Shown piece by piece: positions 22,107 to 33,990 of a stretch of DNA of 64,000 nucleotides (position 1 is its first letter; every line of letters begins with the position of its first letter). This stretch comes from Cadophora sp. MPI-SDFR-AT-0126 (taxonomy: Eukaryota > Ascomycota > Leotiomycetes > Helotiales > Ploettnerulaceae), in assembly GCA_020747065.1 (NCBI GenBank), contig JAGMVK010000005.1, positions 2,666,001 through 2,730,000 on the forward strand, in the 5' to 3' direction. Both the position numbers and the translations under genes were made by a program. A model generated the notes under the pieces. That model was not told the DNA's origin. It did no database searches and saw nothing but the letters and a program-made list of their open reading frames with translations.

Positions 22107-22916
22107 TCATCCTTCACTTGCCTCTTTCTTCGGCGCAAACTTATTCCCACCAGCATCCATAAACGCCTGCTCCTCCTTCGTTGTCACTCTCCCCAAATAC
22201 TCATTCCTATGCGGAAACCTCCCAAACTCTCGAATATCATAAGAATGTGCCTTCGCACCGTTGATAGCCATCTCCACATAATCCAATGCAGGCTGATCAC
22301 CTCTTCCCATAATCTCCTCTCTGAATGACTCCATGACCTCTTGGTACTTGCCCTGGTCTTCGATATGCTCAGAATGCATCAGGGGCATATATAGCCAGAA
22401 TCTATGAGCTGGAGAGAATCGGAACGATGGGTGCTGATCAGCACGTGGTGTACGCTTCAGGATGGAATAGAGGAGCGCTCGTGCGATGCGGTCGTAATGG
22501 TTGTATATTTGAGCCTGATTTACTCGAAATATGTTGCGTGAGAGTTGATCCAGAAGTAGAATTACGCTTAGGAAGTTTTTTCCGTAGTCGTTATCATCGT
22601 CGGAACTTTGTGTACAGTCCTCCAAAAATGGCTCAGCAATTTCATCCGCTTCTGCTTGTTCCGACTCCCACGAGCCAGGGGGAGGAAGTTTGTATCTCGA
22701 TGGTCCAAATGATTCAAGCGCAGTATAAAACTGTGCATGACAAAGCTGATCGTATTTGTCCTTCTCCTCTTGGCTGTTGTGGTGCCCGAACCATTTCTTG
22801 ATCACAGCTGGTGGTGCTGCGGTGGCATTTTTGGGGAGGTCTTGGAACCAGAAGTCACGGATATTAATGTATAGTTCTGAATTGAAAATAGCTCGGTTGA
22901 GTTTGAAGGAGGACAT
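22107..22916 (-). CDS. DUF924 family protein
   Basis: Intronless, 269 residues, complete. It shows the family pattern in order: an F-W-F near the N-terminus, K-K-W-F-G, L-L-D-Q-L-S-R-N-I-F-R, Y-M-P-L-M-H-S-E then E-D-Q, and near the C-terminus F-G-R-F-P-H-R-N-E-Y-L-G-R with T-K-E-E. DUF924 (PF06041) is a TPR-like all-helical fold widespread in bacteria and fungi without an established biochemical role. An acidic Ser/Asp insertion lies around residues 100-110. No targeting signal is visible. Confidence 0.93.
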   Translation of the reverse strand: MSSFKLNRAIFNSELYINIRDFWFQDLPKNATAAPPAVIKKWFGHHNSQEEKDKYDQLCHAQFYTALESFGPSRYKLPPPGSWESEQAEADEIAEPFLEDCTQSSDDDNDYGKNFLSVILLLDQLSRNIFRVNQAQIYNHYDRIARALLYSILKRTPRADQHPSFRFSPAHRFWLYMPLMHSEHIEDQGKYQEVMESFREEIMGRGDQPALDYVEMAINGAKAHSYDIREFGRFPHRNEYLGRVTTKEEQAFMDAGGNKFAPKKEASEG

Positions 22917-23723
22917 CCTGATTTTGGTGTTGAAGAAAGGAATTGGCCACGGAGAGTATATTTATGCATGTCCATGCGGCGAAAATGTGCCGAGTGTAAG
23001 ACGGGAAACGGCGAGCCGTTGCCGAACACCCCTGCTAGAGGTCCATGCTGCCTAACCCGTGAAGGACTTCGAACAAAATATTAGGTATTTCTCTAACTAC
23101 GGTCTAGTACACCTCAACCCCATGATATCTTAAGTAACAAGATTTCAGAGTAAATGAATTGGCTTGTCAATAGTAAAGGTTAATGGTGCTGCGGGGGACC
23201 ACATTTACGTATCTGTGCTCCGAGTTACGCCGCCTTATGAATGCGAATTTCTGCACGTATGCCAGATTTTAGACAACCAGCTGATATGACGCATAATTTG
23301 TTGGCTAATAAAACAGTTTAATATGAAATGTTTGGTACCCAGAGCTGAGTCTACAGTGCGTGCATTGAAAGTGATAGGGCTGCTATTGCTCCTGCCGGCT
23401 GCGGAGAAGCGAGGCGATGTTTATCTTGGCAGCCCTTTCCAAATGGTTTTTGGTTATTACGCAAGATCAAACTCTGGGCATAGAGGAATGTTGGCCTTCG
23501 TATAAGCGCGGATCTAGTAACGCCTGTATGGCGCATCTCCCAGATTTATAAGACCTAAGCCAGCTGCAGTAGGTTTTCCTGGTACCGAGATTTTTAGTGC
23601 TAAAGCTACACTCAAAATGCGGGTCATCTATTTTATCGACACTACCTGCTCAGGCTACTTTGTTATCCTTGATGCTCTATTTTCTCACTCTTCTTGTCTA
23701 TTTTCAGTCAAGAGAGCTGCCAA
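22917..23723. other. gene-free stretch
   Basis: Promoter sides of two divergent genes. I see no additional gene. Confidence 0.4.
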
Positions 23724-24874
23724 ATGAACAATATGAATGAAGCCAGGTTTGACCGATGCCCCAGAGCTCTCGTGTCTGAAGCAAGGAAGTTTACAGAAGA
23801 AGCAGTGAATGGCTGGTTTCTTTTCGGTGGGAGGTATGTCACGCACCATTCTTTCAGTCAGACATGTAGCTCATAATTAATTAACAGGAAAGAACATTGG
23901 ATTCTCGCTGCGGAGACATACGAACGTAAGTCTTGACATCCCAGATTTCTATCTTGGCAGTATTTAACTTCGTCACATAGGAGCAGGAAATGAATTTCGC
24001 TTTCGACAAAAGTACATCGAAGCAGGCAAAGCTTTCGAGCAATGTGTGAGTCGAGCCCATCCTATCATCAGACCAGAACTTACCAAAAATGCAGGCCAAT
24101 ATACAGAGACTGAAACTGAGCAATCCTAACGATGCCGCAAATACCCTGGTCGAAGCATTCAAGTGTTACCGTAAGCACAGACCAGAAGATGCAGTACATT
24201 GTCTGGGCCTTGCCATCCAGCAATTTGCCAGATCGGGACTTATCAGGCGAGCTGCGACTTGTCAGCAAATGATGGCTGAATGCTACGAAGCGGAACTCTA
24301 CAAACCCCAGGAAGCGATAGAGTCTTATGAGGTAGCGGCTGATTGGTTTGAGAGCGATAATGCTTTTGAGTAAGCCTAATTTCAATTTCTTGATCAGTGA
24401 AGACCAGCGACTGATAATATTACAGACTTGCTTTCCAGTCGCATAGAAAGATTGGCGAGCTCGCAGGGTATCTTGAGAATTGGCCAAAAGCCATCTCAAG
24501 TTTCGAACTCGTGGCATCTAGGAAAACTTGGTTGGCAAAAGAGTACTTGTTTAAAGCTGGATTGGCACACCTTGCTCGGATGGACATGGTCTCATTTGAC
24601 AGATGGCTTGACCGCTACGCGAGTATGGAAGTGAAATTTTCAAATTCTAAAGGTCAGTTCATTCCTTCCAAGATGTTGTCAGTGGTCAAGCTTATCATTT
24701 GTAGAGCATCTCCTACTTTTCGACCTCGGAAGCGCTGTCAAGAAACAAGATACGCAAAGGTTCTGGACAATTTGTAAAACTTACCATGACGTAAATCAGC
24801 CAGAGACTTGGAGAACATTTGTGCTATTCAAGATAAAGGAGAAAATGGAAGCTCTGGAGGATGACTTTTCATAA
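23724..24874 (+). CDS. alpha-SNAP (Sec17)-like protein, divergent
   Basis: Six exons (23724-23833, 23888-23925, 23981-24045, 24095-24369, 24426-24652, 24705-24874) join with canonical splice sites to 294 residues, the usual length for Sec17. The helical-repeat signature is clear: A-G-N-E-F-R, A-G-K-A-F-E-Q-C, then E-A-F-K-C-Y, A-I-E-S-Y-E-V-A-A-D-W-F, and a C-terminal L-F-K-I-K-E-K-M-E-A-L-E-D-D. Alpha-SNAP bridges SNARE complexes to NSF/Sec18 for disassembly after membrane fusion. Its divergence (N-terminal extension, altered C-terminus) and its position among accessory genes make it more likely a second, specialised copy than the essential one. Start is ATG 23724; ATG 23733 is also possible. 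Confidence 0.85.
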
Positions 24875-24899
24875 AACCATCAACGAATCATCAGTGCAT

Positions 24900-24913
24900 A
24901 TCGATTAATCGAT
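24900..24913. other. 14-bp perfect palindrome 3' of the SNAP-like gene
   Basis: ATCGATTAATCGAT lies 25 bases after the stop codon. It may be incidental in AT-rich 3' DNA. Confidence 0.3.
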
Positions 24914-25231
24914 TAAAATGCGATCGTTCTCAGGAACGATACTTGACTGATTATCTGCAATTCAATAGACATCTCAAAAATCTCGTCTCAGGTTCAGAAA
25001 GATTAAGAATTTATCTACGAGGCTGAATATGACCCCGCGTCTCAGCCTTACCCCGCCATCATGCCCTAAGTAAACACTACCACCACTAGCGAAACAATAC
25101 ATCCATGACATCACCGGGTTCACTACATCCTTTCTCCTCGTCTTCTTCCATCCATCACTCCTCCAAGCTTCATTTACATTGACAAAACATTTAATTCAAA
25201 TACAATAAGAAACTACCCTCACAACATCAAA

Positions 25232-25704
25232 ATGTCAGCTCCAAACACCAACGACAACCAAGCAAGCATGCTCGCCGGACACGCGCAATATGCGAAGGGT
25301 TATGTGGAGGAGACCGTATGTTATCCACCATCTCACCAATCTTGCCCAGAGCTCTCTTCAAGATGAAGTGGCATATTGCTCCTTTCAATTACTGACACCC
25401 AAAATAGGTTGGAAACCTCACCGGCTCAAAGGAATGGCAAGAAAGTGGCAAGAAAGACTCCGAGGCTGGGATTGGAGAGATGAAGGTCGGCCACCCCTTC
25501 TACCACAATTCTCTCCAAGTTTCGAGTCCAGCAATGAATTACTTATGCTGATGATTTATGTGACTTCAGGCAGCGAACCAGAACCGCACATCCGAGCCAG
25601 CAGCCAGTGGAATTGGTGGCAGAGTTGAGGAGTTGGCAGGCAAGGCGGCGGGATGCGAGGGTATGGAGAAGGAGGGTGCTGAGAGACAAGCGAAGGCTTT
25701 GTGA
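25232..25704 (+). CDS. CsbD-like / cruciform-DNA-recognition (Hmp1-like) small protein
   Basis: Three exons (25232-25315, 25408-25485, 25570-25704) join in frame to 98 residues. The pattern is that of fungal CsbD-like stress proteins: H-A-Q-Y-A-K-G-Y-V-E-E-T-V-G-N-L-T-G, then W-Q-E-S-G-K-K, and in the last exon R-V-E-E-L-A-G-K-A-A-G-C-E-G-M. The chain is hydrophilic, helical and alanine/glycine/lysine/glutamate rich. The Ustilago relative Hmp1 was described as binding mismatched or cruciform DNA; bacterial CsbD is a general stress protein. The actual role here is not deducible. No signal peptide. Confidence 0.85.
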
Positions 25705-26283
25705 GAGATGGGTAGTTGGGTGATGATCGTGCTGGATATATGGAAGGCTCAGGTGTACAGAAGAGATGTGTCTTCTGGCTCCGTACTAAATGGTTGTTGA
25801 TCAGAGCTGATTCAATTGCATCAACCTGTAACAAGGTTGCCATGGAGGCCAAACAGCCAATTCATCTGCGAGTAACAAGCGCATATTAGGATCTCGAAAG
25901 CTGGTTGTTTCTAATTGACGTATTCCACTTGCCATAGAACTTGCCGAGGAGTCATAAAGATGATCAGCTGATGCATTGATGGGGATTCTTGTGGGGCTTG
26001 CTGATGAGCCGATAAGAATTTATAAAATGGTCAAAGACCTCCAAGCCGAAGATTTAGCATGATCCGTTCGCTAGTCCCTATAGAATATCAGGTGGATGGA
26101 GAAAGGTACACCTCCACGCCAATGAACAGGATCTCCAAAATGACACCTACTAGGGCAAAGCAGACATGAGCTGGCAGAGCAGACTTGAGCTGCAAAGATG
26201 AGATAACCACGCTGACCCGGCTGCTCTTTGTAGGGAAAAATTCATAAAACAGAGCAGAATCGTGATCTTCCTGAGGGTTCGCA
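25705..26283. other. intergenic stretch
   Basis: The shared 3' region of two convergent genes; no gene seen. Confidence 0.4.
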
Positions 26284-27198
26284 TCAACAGCCACCCTGTT
26301 CTAGGAACACTTCCAAGACATCACCATCACGCACGCCACGGCTAGCGATGGTATCTACGTATTCTTTAATTCTATGTCCTTCGTGGAATAGTCGAATTGT
26401 TTTCCTGCTTATCTTCATCCTGTCTGTGACTGCCGTGATGATAGAGCTGAATTTGGCATGTGGCTGGACCTTGAAGTATATTGCGTGCGCAGCCGGGGTC
26501 CTGACACAGATTCTAATCTCATTGGCATCGTGCATGTCCGACTGGACTGCAGGAGGCTGAGGAGGGCTTGCAGGGGGTGTATAAGGTCGACTTTCAAGCG
26601 GCTTCGTAGAGAAGAACGTTTTGTATATGCCCTCCATGACCGACAGCCTCCTCGCCCTCTGTTCCGCTTCCTTGTCACTCGCACCCTCAGGTCGATGATG
26701 TATTACGAGTCCCAGAGCGTCTTGTAGACCCGCATATAATTGTGTATCGAGGATAGCCGCATGCCAGAGTTGGTCCACTGGAAAAGTCCTCGAATCAGCA
26801 CAGCACTAGAAACATGCCGGAGTTCTTTGTACGCAGTCTGCTTACTCAGTGGAGTGGGGCTGATCTTGTTAGCCTTCTCATCGGACGTGAACACTTTGAT
26901 GGCAAGCAATCGGCGGAATTCCTCAACTGCCTCATCCTCCGTGGTAGTCAGCCGCGACTCGCGATGCAGTTCGTTTCAAAGTCGAAGCAAAATCAGGGCT
27001 ATACAGAAACTGGAGGCCGGGTTCTGGCTTTGATAATAACTGCTCATAGACGCTTCGAAGAGTGTCGGGAACTAAAGCTTCTGCGGATCGTGCGCGTAGT
27101 CTCTTTGCTGGAATCGGAGGGACATCGTCAATGCTGTATAATTCCTCGGACTGTTCTCGTTCACGCTTGAAACCACGGGAGCTGGGTGGGCCGGACAT
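26284..27198 (-). CDS. fungal protein with C-terminal ubiquitin-like (Rad60/SLD-type) domain
   Basis: The last exon starts after an intron (about 26782-26848, gtaagc..ttccag) and gives L-M-D-Q-L-W-H-A-A-I-L-D-T, I-H-H-R-P-E-G-A-S-D and Y-K-T-F-F. It then has a proline-rich linker and a ubiquitin-like fold (from about I-R-I-C-V-R-T to D-V-L-E-V-F-L-E-Q-G-G). The D-G-D-V-L-E-V end is typical of SUMO/Rad60-like domains. It ends in G-G-C, close to but not the usual di-glycine terminus. The middle exon carries F-R-R-L-L-A-I-K-V. The N-terminal exon (from ATG 27198) has K-R-x-R-E-R-E and K-R-L-R-A-R, possible nuclear signals. The join near 26935-27010 changes frame: either another intron or a one-base shift. 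Function unknown. Confidence 0.65.
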
Positions 27199-29534
27199 CG
27201 CGCAGGTTGGTTTTGCTGCTCAGAGATTTGGATTTTGTAACGGCTGTCAACTTTGGACAGTGCAAAGTGAGGGCATTTGTTACGGAAGAAGACATGTAGG
27301 GCAGTTGATCAGGCACCTGTGCACGACCAGGCGCAGCTCGAGGTTGTTGGTTCTCGAAGCCACACTGTTGGATGTCGTTCAGCGGCGGCGTCTGATTGGT
27401 TGGCCAAGCGTAAAGACGCAGGCACATGATTGAGGGGAACCATTCTGAATTCAAGTGATCCTTTCTTCTCACCCTTCATTTGCATGCCCATTAGCTTTCC
27501 TCTAACAGACTGATTACGTCTATCCTGCACACCTCAAAAGGCAAAACGGATCCTTGAAATCAAGTATGAGTACCGAATACGGGTCAAGCCCAGAAACGCC
27601 AGAACATCAGAGAAATCAGATCATTCTCCAAGATTAAGTGACATCCTCTGGACGTCAAAATCAAATGAATTACTTCCACATGGCCGGTATCCAGGTCTCC
27701 TAGAGCGTACTCGTCGTACATCACCTTTCCATCATATAGTAAATGTTGGACCTCAGCAGGAATGACCTTGCATCTACCCTATCACTCTTGAGGATGTTGT
27801 CCAACTCAATAGGCTTACCAGTAAGATTCTTGAATAGAGGGTCGCGTGTCGAATGCTGAGACGGAAGAAAGTCTCAAAGAGAGTGCGGTGACCAGGGGAG
27901 GAAGAAGTCTTGCCAAGACGCAGATTCGGTTACTAGCTGCCTCTGATTGGGATTTCAGGAGTTCCGAAAACAAAACGACGAGATTCAGCCCATCACTCCT
28001 TCAGCCTCACTATGAACATCAGGACTGGTCGTTCCTGGTGAAAGAAAGCATTCATCTGTACCATTGAAGCGATGCGGAGCCCAACTTTAAAAGGGTCTAT
28101 TAGCTTCAATTCAAGAATGCTTGTAAATTACAGCAAGTTCGTTTAACCGGTTGCTTCGGTTTCGTAAGTTGTGCTAAATAGAGTAGCTGAGATATGGAAA
28201 GTCACGTCAAAGTAGCCTGCCGCCACCCTCATGTATATGGGAAGTCGGAGCGACCTTTCCCCATGGAGAGTCCTCTCCTTCGAAATAACCAGATTAAGGA
28301 TCTCACATGGAAGTTGAAGCACAGTTCGAATCAACACCACTCATTGCTTTAAGACTCGCCATGACATTGCCCAACTTCAGTCGTTGTCTACCAAAAGCAC
28401 GCCACTAATACTTCTATCTAGAAAAAAGTCGCAAGACCAGCTGGCTACTCGAAGTACTCGCCAAAGAACAAAGTAAACAAGGACTTTTAAGAAGCCCACC
28501 ATGCTTTCCGATCCATCCCATAGGAATATTTCCCAACCCCCACCTGATCAAACAGCACATATTATGTGCATCTAATAGTCGAGGTATACTCTGAGAGTAC
28601 AACTGTTGCATTTTCGTATGTTGACAATTCCAACATACTTACTCCCACATCTCATTCCCTTTGGAGCACTTCTGTGTCCTTAGCATATTTTCAGATAGCA
28701 GTACTAAGGTTGGGGGCTCCCTGAGTAAGACTGGAATGAATTAGGATACTTACACCGCAGCAGCCCCAATAAACGGCGTTGGCGTGGTTGATGAGTTAAT
28801 TTTGTTGTTCTGGAGAGTTGCACATGGTTTGATGTGGTTTTGATTCATTTATTTGAAGCGTAATAGTTGCGATGTGTTCAAATTGTTATTGTTTTGCTCT
28901 GAAGCTCGATTGGTTTTGTTTAATGAAGTGTTTTTTTCCTTGATGTTGGATTTTAGATGGAGAGAAAAAGTCTGAACTTGGGACAGTTCTGCTTGGTATC
29001 TATAGACTCTGGCACTCCTTCTTGACTGTCGTAGTGGCAAGTCTCAATTGAGTATGCCTTGAATCTTGTATGTGAATAAACAACACCGGCATGCTTTGAA
29101 TCTCTTTCCCCACCTTATTCCTTCGTATCCGTTCTCCACATTGAGTCTATTAGACCTGATATGACTCCGCTTCTGTAAAGGCTCAATCATCTTCAAGATG
29201 ATTGTATCAGGTCATAGGGTTGAAAATCGTTGCAAGCTTGACACATCCATTTGGGACTCACGTAATACTTTCGCCAAGTACTTAACACCCATGGTATCTC
29301 CCATTAAATCGCTGATACGACAAGATGAAATCATGAAAAGTTTTGCGTTACAGATATCAAAAAACAACCAGTGAAGCGTGATTTATGTAACCGCCTTCGA
29401 TGTAATGCTTGCTCATGCTACCTGCAAAAAACATCACATTAATCACCATTCTAGAAGCCCGAGATCAGCTCAGACTCACCAAGGATATCTCGCAGTCATA
29501 GTAGCTATATGGAAAGAGTCTATCCGGCCAGGTG
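27199..29534. other. long gene-free stretch
   Basis: I checked both strands and found only short frames without motifs, RNA genes or repeats. It could include unannotated small or spliced genes that I cannot support. Confidence 0.35.
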
Positions 29535-30126
29535 ACAAAGGAACGCCCGAGAGTCTTTCCCACTACACTACCTTAATAATCACAAGAGCATTGCACTCAG
29601 CAGCTTTGAAACAGATCACGGGGAAGAGTGCCGTGGCATAGTATATCGTGGGGCAAGCTACTTTCTCGTTCAGACTATGCGTCTCTATCTCGAAGAGGCT
29701 CTGAGGGGTTACATCGAGGCTCAACTGTTTCGAACCGTTCTCTCGCAATTACACGCAGCAGATAAAGCATCTGTCTGTCTGGGCAGCCGACCGTGCATCC
29801 TTCACGAGTTATTTTTTGATGGAGAGCTTACAATGCGCCCAAGCGAAGAGTTTTTGGTGCTGCTGATGAAAATGGCTAGCCCTTGGTATGACGAAACACT
29901 ACAAAGAAAGCCTCTGGTAGGATTCCATTTTATTCCTCGTCTTTGATCCTCGGCTGCCAGCCTCCTCTTCGAACTAAAGGCATATGGAAAAGGAAATGAG
30001 GACGTTAATATCAAGGTGGGACTGACACAGGATTACTTGGCATTTGTCAGCATTCTGGATGGTCTCCTAAGTTGGTTACATGCCTCAAATTTGATCACTT
30101 CTGGTGAAGATGGAGAGGCCGCCTAA
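29535..30126 (+). pseudogene. unidentified coding remnant with one in-frame TGA
   Basis: One frame is open from just after a TGA at 29532 to a TAA at 30124, except for a TGA at 29944 that could derive from CGA. It totals about 195 codons. The translation has protein-like composition with leucine-rich helices (L-Y-L-E-E-A-L, E-F-L-V-L-L-M) and continues past the stop with similar character (Y-L-A-F-V-S-I-L-D-G-L-L). There is no clear start or known domain. An intron over the stop is possible but I see no convincing splice pair. Confidence 0.35.
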
Positions 30127-31132
30127 GTTCAAAGGACAGCGTTCTGGGTTCAGTGGTGCACGATCTTGGTAACGTACCATTGCTTAAGAGTGGCCATTTT
30201 GCAATAGTGCATCACCAGCAAGGCTTAAGATGTTTTGAGCCTGAATGGTCTGCCTTTCACTCTGGCAATGCCGAAGATTACATAAAGCTTTAGAGCTTAG
30301 ATAAGGCCTTTTTATATATGTCAAGGGAAATAAAAGCTAAGCAATTGAGCTGTAATTAAGGTGCTCTATTGTTTGTAAAAGAAGACTGCCTGTAGATCAG
30401 GCGGGAGGTCGACGTAACGAACGGAGTTCGTTAATGGGAAGGGCTTAGAGTATTTAAGAGTGACTACGGAATATGACATATATAAAAGTATGGGAGATGT
30501 CGATGTGTGCATAGAGTTGAAGTTGCTCAAAGTCAAAGTACCTATCATTTTTCTCAGCATGGCGGGTTTATCGCTGCGTCGGGATGGATGTTAGATTGCA
30601 TTCCCTACTTGGATTGCATACCTAAACCGAGTTTTACACCCAACTTAAATTGCACACTATACCTGGATAGCACAACCTAATTTAGAAGATCGTTGTCCCT
30701 TCATCGGCACTTCGTAATAGCACTGTCGACCAAGGCATCTCTTTGCATTGCAGCTGGGGCGTTCTCGTGATATCGTCTGGGCGTCTTGAAGTCTTCGCTG
30801 GTCAGTTCTTGGGTTTTCGAGGTAACCTATTCACGAAGGGCTGAGGGGAAGTCAGGGGATAATACGAAAGCCCAGCTTGCCTCCTTGTAGAAGCATGGGA
30901 GTGATCTATTGAATCAGGAGGATATCCTGGAGAAGGATTTGTAGCGTGATTTAAGCAGTCTCATTGCTCTGCACAAGTGCGAGCAGCCTACATGATTCCT
31001 CTGAGAATGCTAGCAGCAAGCAGAGAATATTTCGAATACTACCAATTATTTCCACGTGCTCGAGATGTTCGAGCTGGTAGCAGGTATTTGAGATTGCTTT
31101 TCTAGAAATATACACACAAATGCCCTGCGTCT
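30127..31132. other. gene-free stretch
   Basis: No supported gene or repeat on either strand. Confidence 0.4.
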
Positions 31133-32053
31133 TCAAATCCACGTAAGGCCTATTAGAGTAAAGGTCCCAGCACTAGCAACAAATCCCCAGTGAATAGCAC
31201 CAGCAAGGCCCTTAGCTCCACTCTTCGATGCACTCGATGAACTCGCACCGGTGCTTGTCCCCGTTGCAGCCCCCGTGGCCCCTCCCGCCTTTCCCTTGGG
31301 GGGATACGTAATTGGTAGCGGTCCACAAACGTTGTCACTTGGGCCCAGCCGAGTTGTCGAGCACCGAAACTTGGATGGATCAACACACTGGCTCAAGTAC
31401 GATGCCTCAACAGCCGGCACCACGCCCGTGACGGCATCGGAGTTCAAATATACATCGCAGACAGAGGTCGTGACCGCCTGGCCTCCAAGATTGGTGCTCA
31501 CTGTCACGACATACGTGGTGATGAACAGAGCCTCGGAGGGCTCTGTGGCTTGCGTGCGGACGATTGAGGGCAGGTACGACAGGTCCACATCCTGCGAGGA
31601 CGTGTATGAGAAGCTGGTCTGAGTGCAGGAGCTCGGGTTAGAGATCACGACCGGAACGAAGTAGCGCGTGGTAATGGTAGGCGATGCCGTCGTACTCGAC
31701 GAGCTGCTCGTACTGCAATAGCCCGTGGTGACGTAGAAACTGTGCTCGGGGACGCACACGGGCGCATTGGTGGGAAGGAAGAGGTTCGTCACCGTGATCT
31801 CGTAAATGAGTGTTTCGGTCATGACACCCAGGTAGAAGAGCACGTCCGATGCGGAGGAGGTAGTTATGTTGCTTGATGTCGCGGACACGGAGCCTGTTGG
31901 GCTGACGGGTATGGAGAGCGTCTGCGTGGAGGACACAGTGCCACCGGTCCATACTGAGGTTATTGAGGTCGTGAAGTAGTTGGTCAGTGACCACGCAGCT
32001 GCGCGGTCAACGAGGAGGAGGAAGGTGAGATAGAGGATACGAATGGTCGCCAT
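31133..32053 (-). CDS. secreted Ser/Thr-rich, probably GPI-anchored protein
   Basis: Intronless, 306 residues. An N-terminal signal peptide (hydrophobic L-Y-L-T-F-L-L-L core, cut near A-A-A-W) is followed by a Ser/Thr-rich chain with a few potential N-glycosylation sites (e.g. N-I-T) and six or more cysteines in the second half. The last 60 residues are a Gly/Ala/Ser/Thr linker, then a hydrophobic tail (I-H-W-G-F-V-A-S-A-G-T-F-T-L-I-G-L-T), the pattern of a GPI-attachment signal. It is probably a cell-wall or plasma-membrane surface protein. No enzymatic domain recognised. Confidence 0.8.
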   Translation of the reverse strand: MATIRILYLTFLLLVDRAAAWSLTNYFTTSITSVWTGGTVSSTQTLSIPVSPTGSVSATSSNITTSSASDVLFYLGVMTETLIYEITVTNLFLPTNAPVCVPEHSFYVTTGYCSTSSSSSTTASPTITTRYFVPVVISNPSSCTQTSFSYTSSQDVDLSYLPSIVRTQATEPSEALFITTYVVTVSTNLGGQAVTTSVCDVYLNSDAVTGVVPAVEASYLSQCVDPSKFRCSTTRLGPSDNVCGPLPITYPPKGKAGGATGAATGTSTGASSSSASKSGAKGLAGAIHWGFVASAGTFTLIGLTWI

Positions 32054-33014
32054 GATCCAATTTTTGAGGAGCTGTCCAAGGATAATGAATGTATGTTTGT
32101 ATACATACTGGACAAACAGGAAAGAAGACTATTTCTCCCACTCTTCTTTTCAACAAACCCCCTGGCATGGTACGGAGGAGCAAACGCGTTGCAGGATGCG
32201 AGACTGAGCTAGGAGTCTGGGAAGAGTAAGCCTCGGCGTGGTATTGTTCCGCTGATCTCCCCTCCTCTAAATGCTTGTACGGCGGGTCATTTGCAGTGGC
32301 TTTACAGGGGGACTTTGAGGAGGATTCCTTTGCTTCAGAAGTATCGTCAAGGATTGATCCACAGGTTAAGGGGTCAGATCTGTAGTCAGGGCACCATTAG
32401 CCTATGACGACTTTGTAAATAGGGGCAATGGCCAGTGAGAATGCTCAAAGCAGTGTTTATCCTCTTGCCACGAGTATTTAAGGGGGGGTACTTTTGTAAC
32501 TACATTGAACTAAGAATAGGACGAGCGTCTTTGAGGCTCACAATTAAAGTTAAGTCTGCGGAGGTAATGTCGTGGCCGTGCAAGGGGCATGCCAAAACGG
32601 CGAATCAGCGTTACAAGCTAAGCCAGACTCCTCCAAGTCAGTCTTCCACTGTGCATAAATGGGGCCGCTTCGTCTAATTTTAAACCCGCACGGGATACCG
32701 CGGCCGGTCTAATCTAAACATTACCTCTGGTACGAAAACAACAACTACCATAGTATTCACCCTAAGGTGAATACGCTCTACTGAGTATTGTATAGCTATT
32801 CTTGAGATCCATTACAATTCATCCGGCCTGTCGACATGGTATTCCACACAGACCCTCATTTCATTCCTGCCTGACAGTCACGCGCATACAAAGGTTGGTT
32901 GATGATGAGCGCAACCTAGTTATTGTTGATGGACTTAAAATCATACCGTGATTTGTACCGAACTTTACACTCAACTTGCTCGATCCTAGCCAGCCCCTTC
33001 CTAACTCCCACCTC
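32054..33014. other. gene-free stretch
   Basis: Promoter side of the secreted protein gene; no gene seen. Confidence 0.4.
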
Positions 33015-33990
33015 TTAAAGAGCATATCTGAACCCTTTATCTTGCCTTTCAGTCAAGTCCGAATCAATCGCAACACCGATGGAAACACCCTGTGCAATAT
33101 CCTCCCTACCAACCTGGAACGACTCATCCTCCTCGGCCTTGATATCCCTCTTCGTGTTCGCCCTTTTTGATATAATCCGATATAAGCCATAGGTAATAAT
33201 CAGACAGGTCCAGCTGATCACACTAGTCAAACAAACCTTGAAATACCGCGGTGCATCGTTCCTCATCCACAACTGTGGACTAACGATGCAACCGATGCAA
33301 TAAGAGATGAAATATATGACTCCCACAACGGATTTCTTGGTGTTGCCTTCGACGTTTATGGCTATGAATTGCACAGAACTGCCTAGCAACGCGGAACTGC
33401 AGGCTGCGAACCAGGTTCCGACGATGATTCCCATGGCTGGGAAGCTGGGATGGCAAGTAGCATAATGCTGCCGAGTAAGGGCACGCAAGCTAGGCCCATG
33501 GCTACGTAGCACCAGGCGTTGGGAAGTACAGTAACGCGGGGTAAAGGCGCCAATCCAGACTGTCATGATCTGACATGCGCCACCGGGGAAGCCAACAAGC
33601 ATGGCTTGAAATTTGGTGAAGCCGAAGCATGCGATAACTAGCGAGGAGAACTGGAAGTGGGAAGTTGGTATTCTCTCTTGATAGAGAAAAGTGTTGAGGG
33701 GATAAGCATACCTTTGTGCCTCCAGTTGGCAGAGTGATAAACAAGACCATAGAGAAGTACAACGGAGATCTAGGCTCGAAGCTAGCTTCCTTGAACTGTG
33801 CAATATCGAAATTATTGTGATATCGCGCAACGCCGTCAACGGCGTTCACTGGCAACAACTCATTCGCGCGCATTCAAAAACTAAGTAGTGCTGGTATCTC
33901 TAGGATGAAGAGAAAGCCACAACCCATTGTAAGGCCACCGCAAATGAGGAATACGGCCCGCCATTGAAGTAATAGACGTATATGCTCTGC
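33015..33990 (-). pseudogene. truncated MFS transporter, allantoate permease (ACS/Dal5) type
   Basis: Only the half after about TM6 remains. It opens with W-R-A-V-F-L-I-C-G-G-L-T, meets a TGA at 33874-33876, and goes on with Q-F-K-E-A-S-F-E-P-R and T-L-P-T-G-G. A small intron near 33652-33715 follows. It resumes F-P-G-G-A-C-Q-I-M-T and ends N-V-E-G-N-T-K-K-S-V-V, D-A-P-R-Y-F, then D-L-T-E-R-Q-D-K-G-F-R-Y-A-L, the typical ACS-family C-terminus. Between about 33440 and 33530 the conserved transmembrane segment is in a different frame (L-P-N-A-W-C-Y-V-A-M-G), implying two compensating indels. The first five helices are absent. Family members import ureides, vitamins or other anions. Confidence 0.75.
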
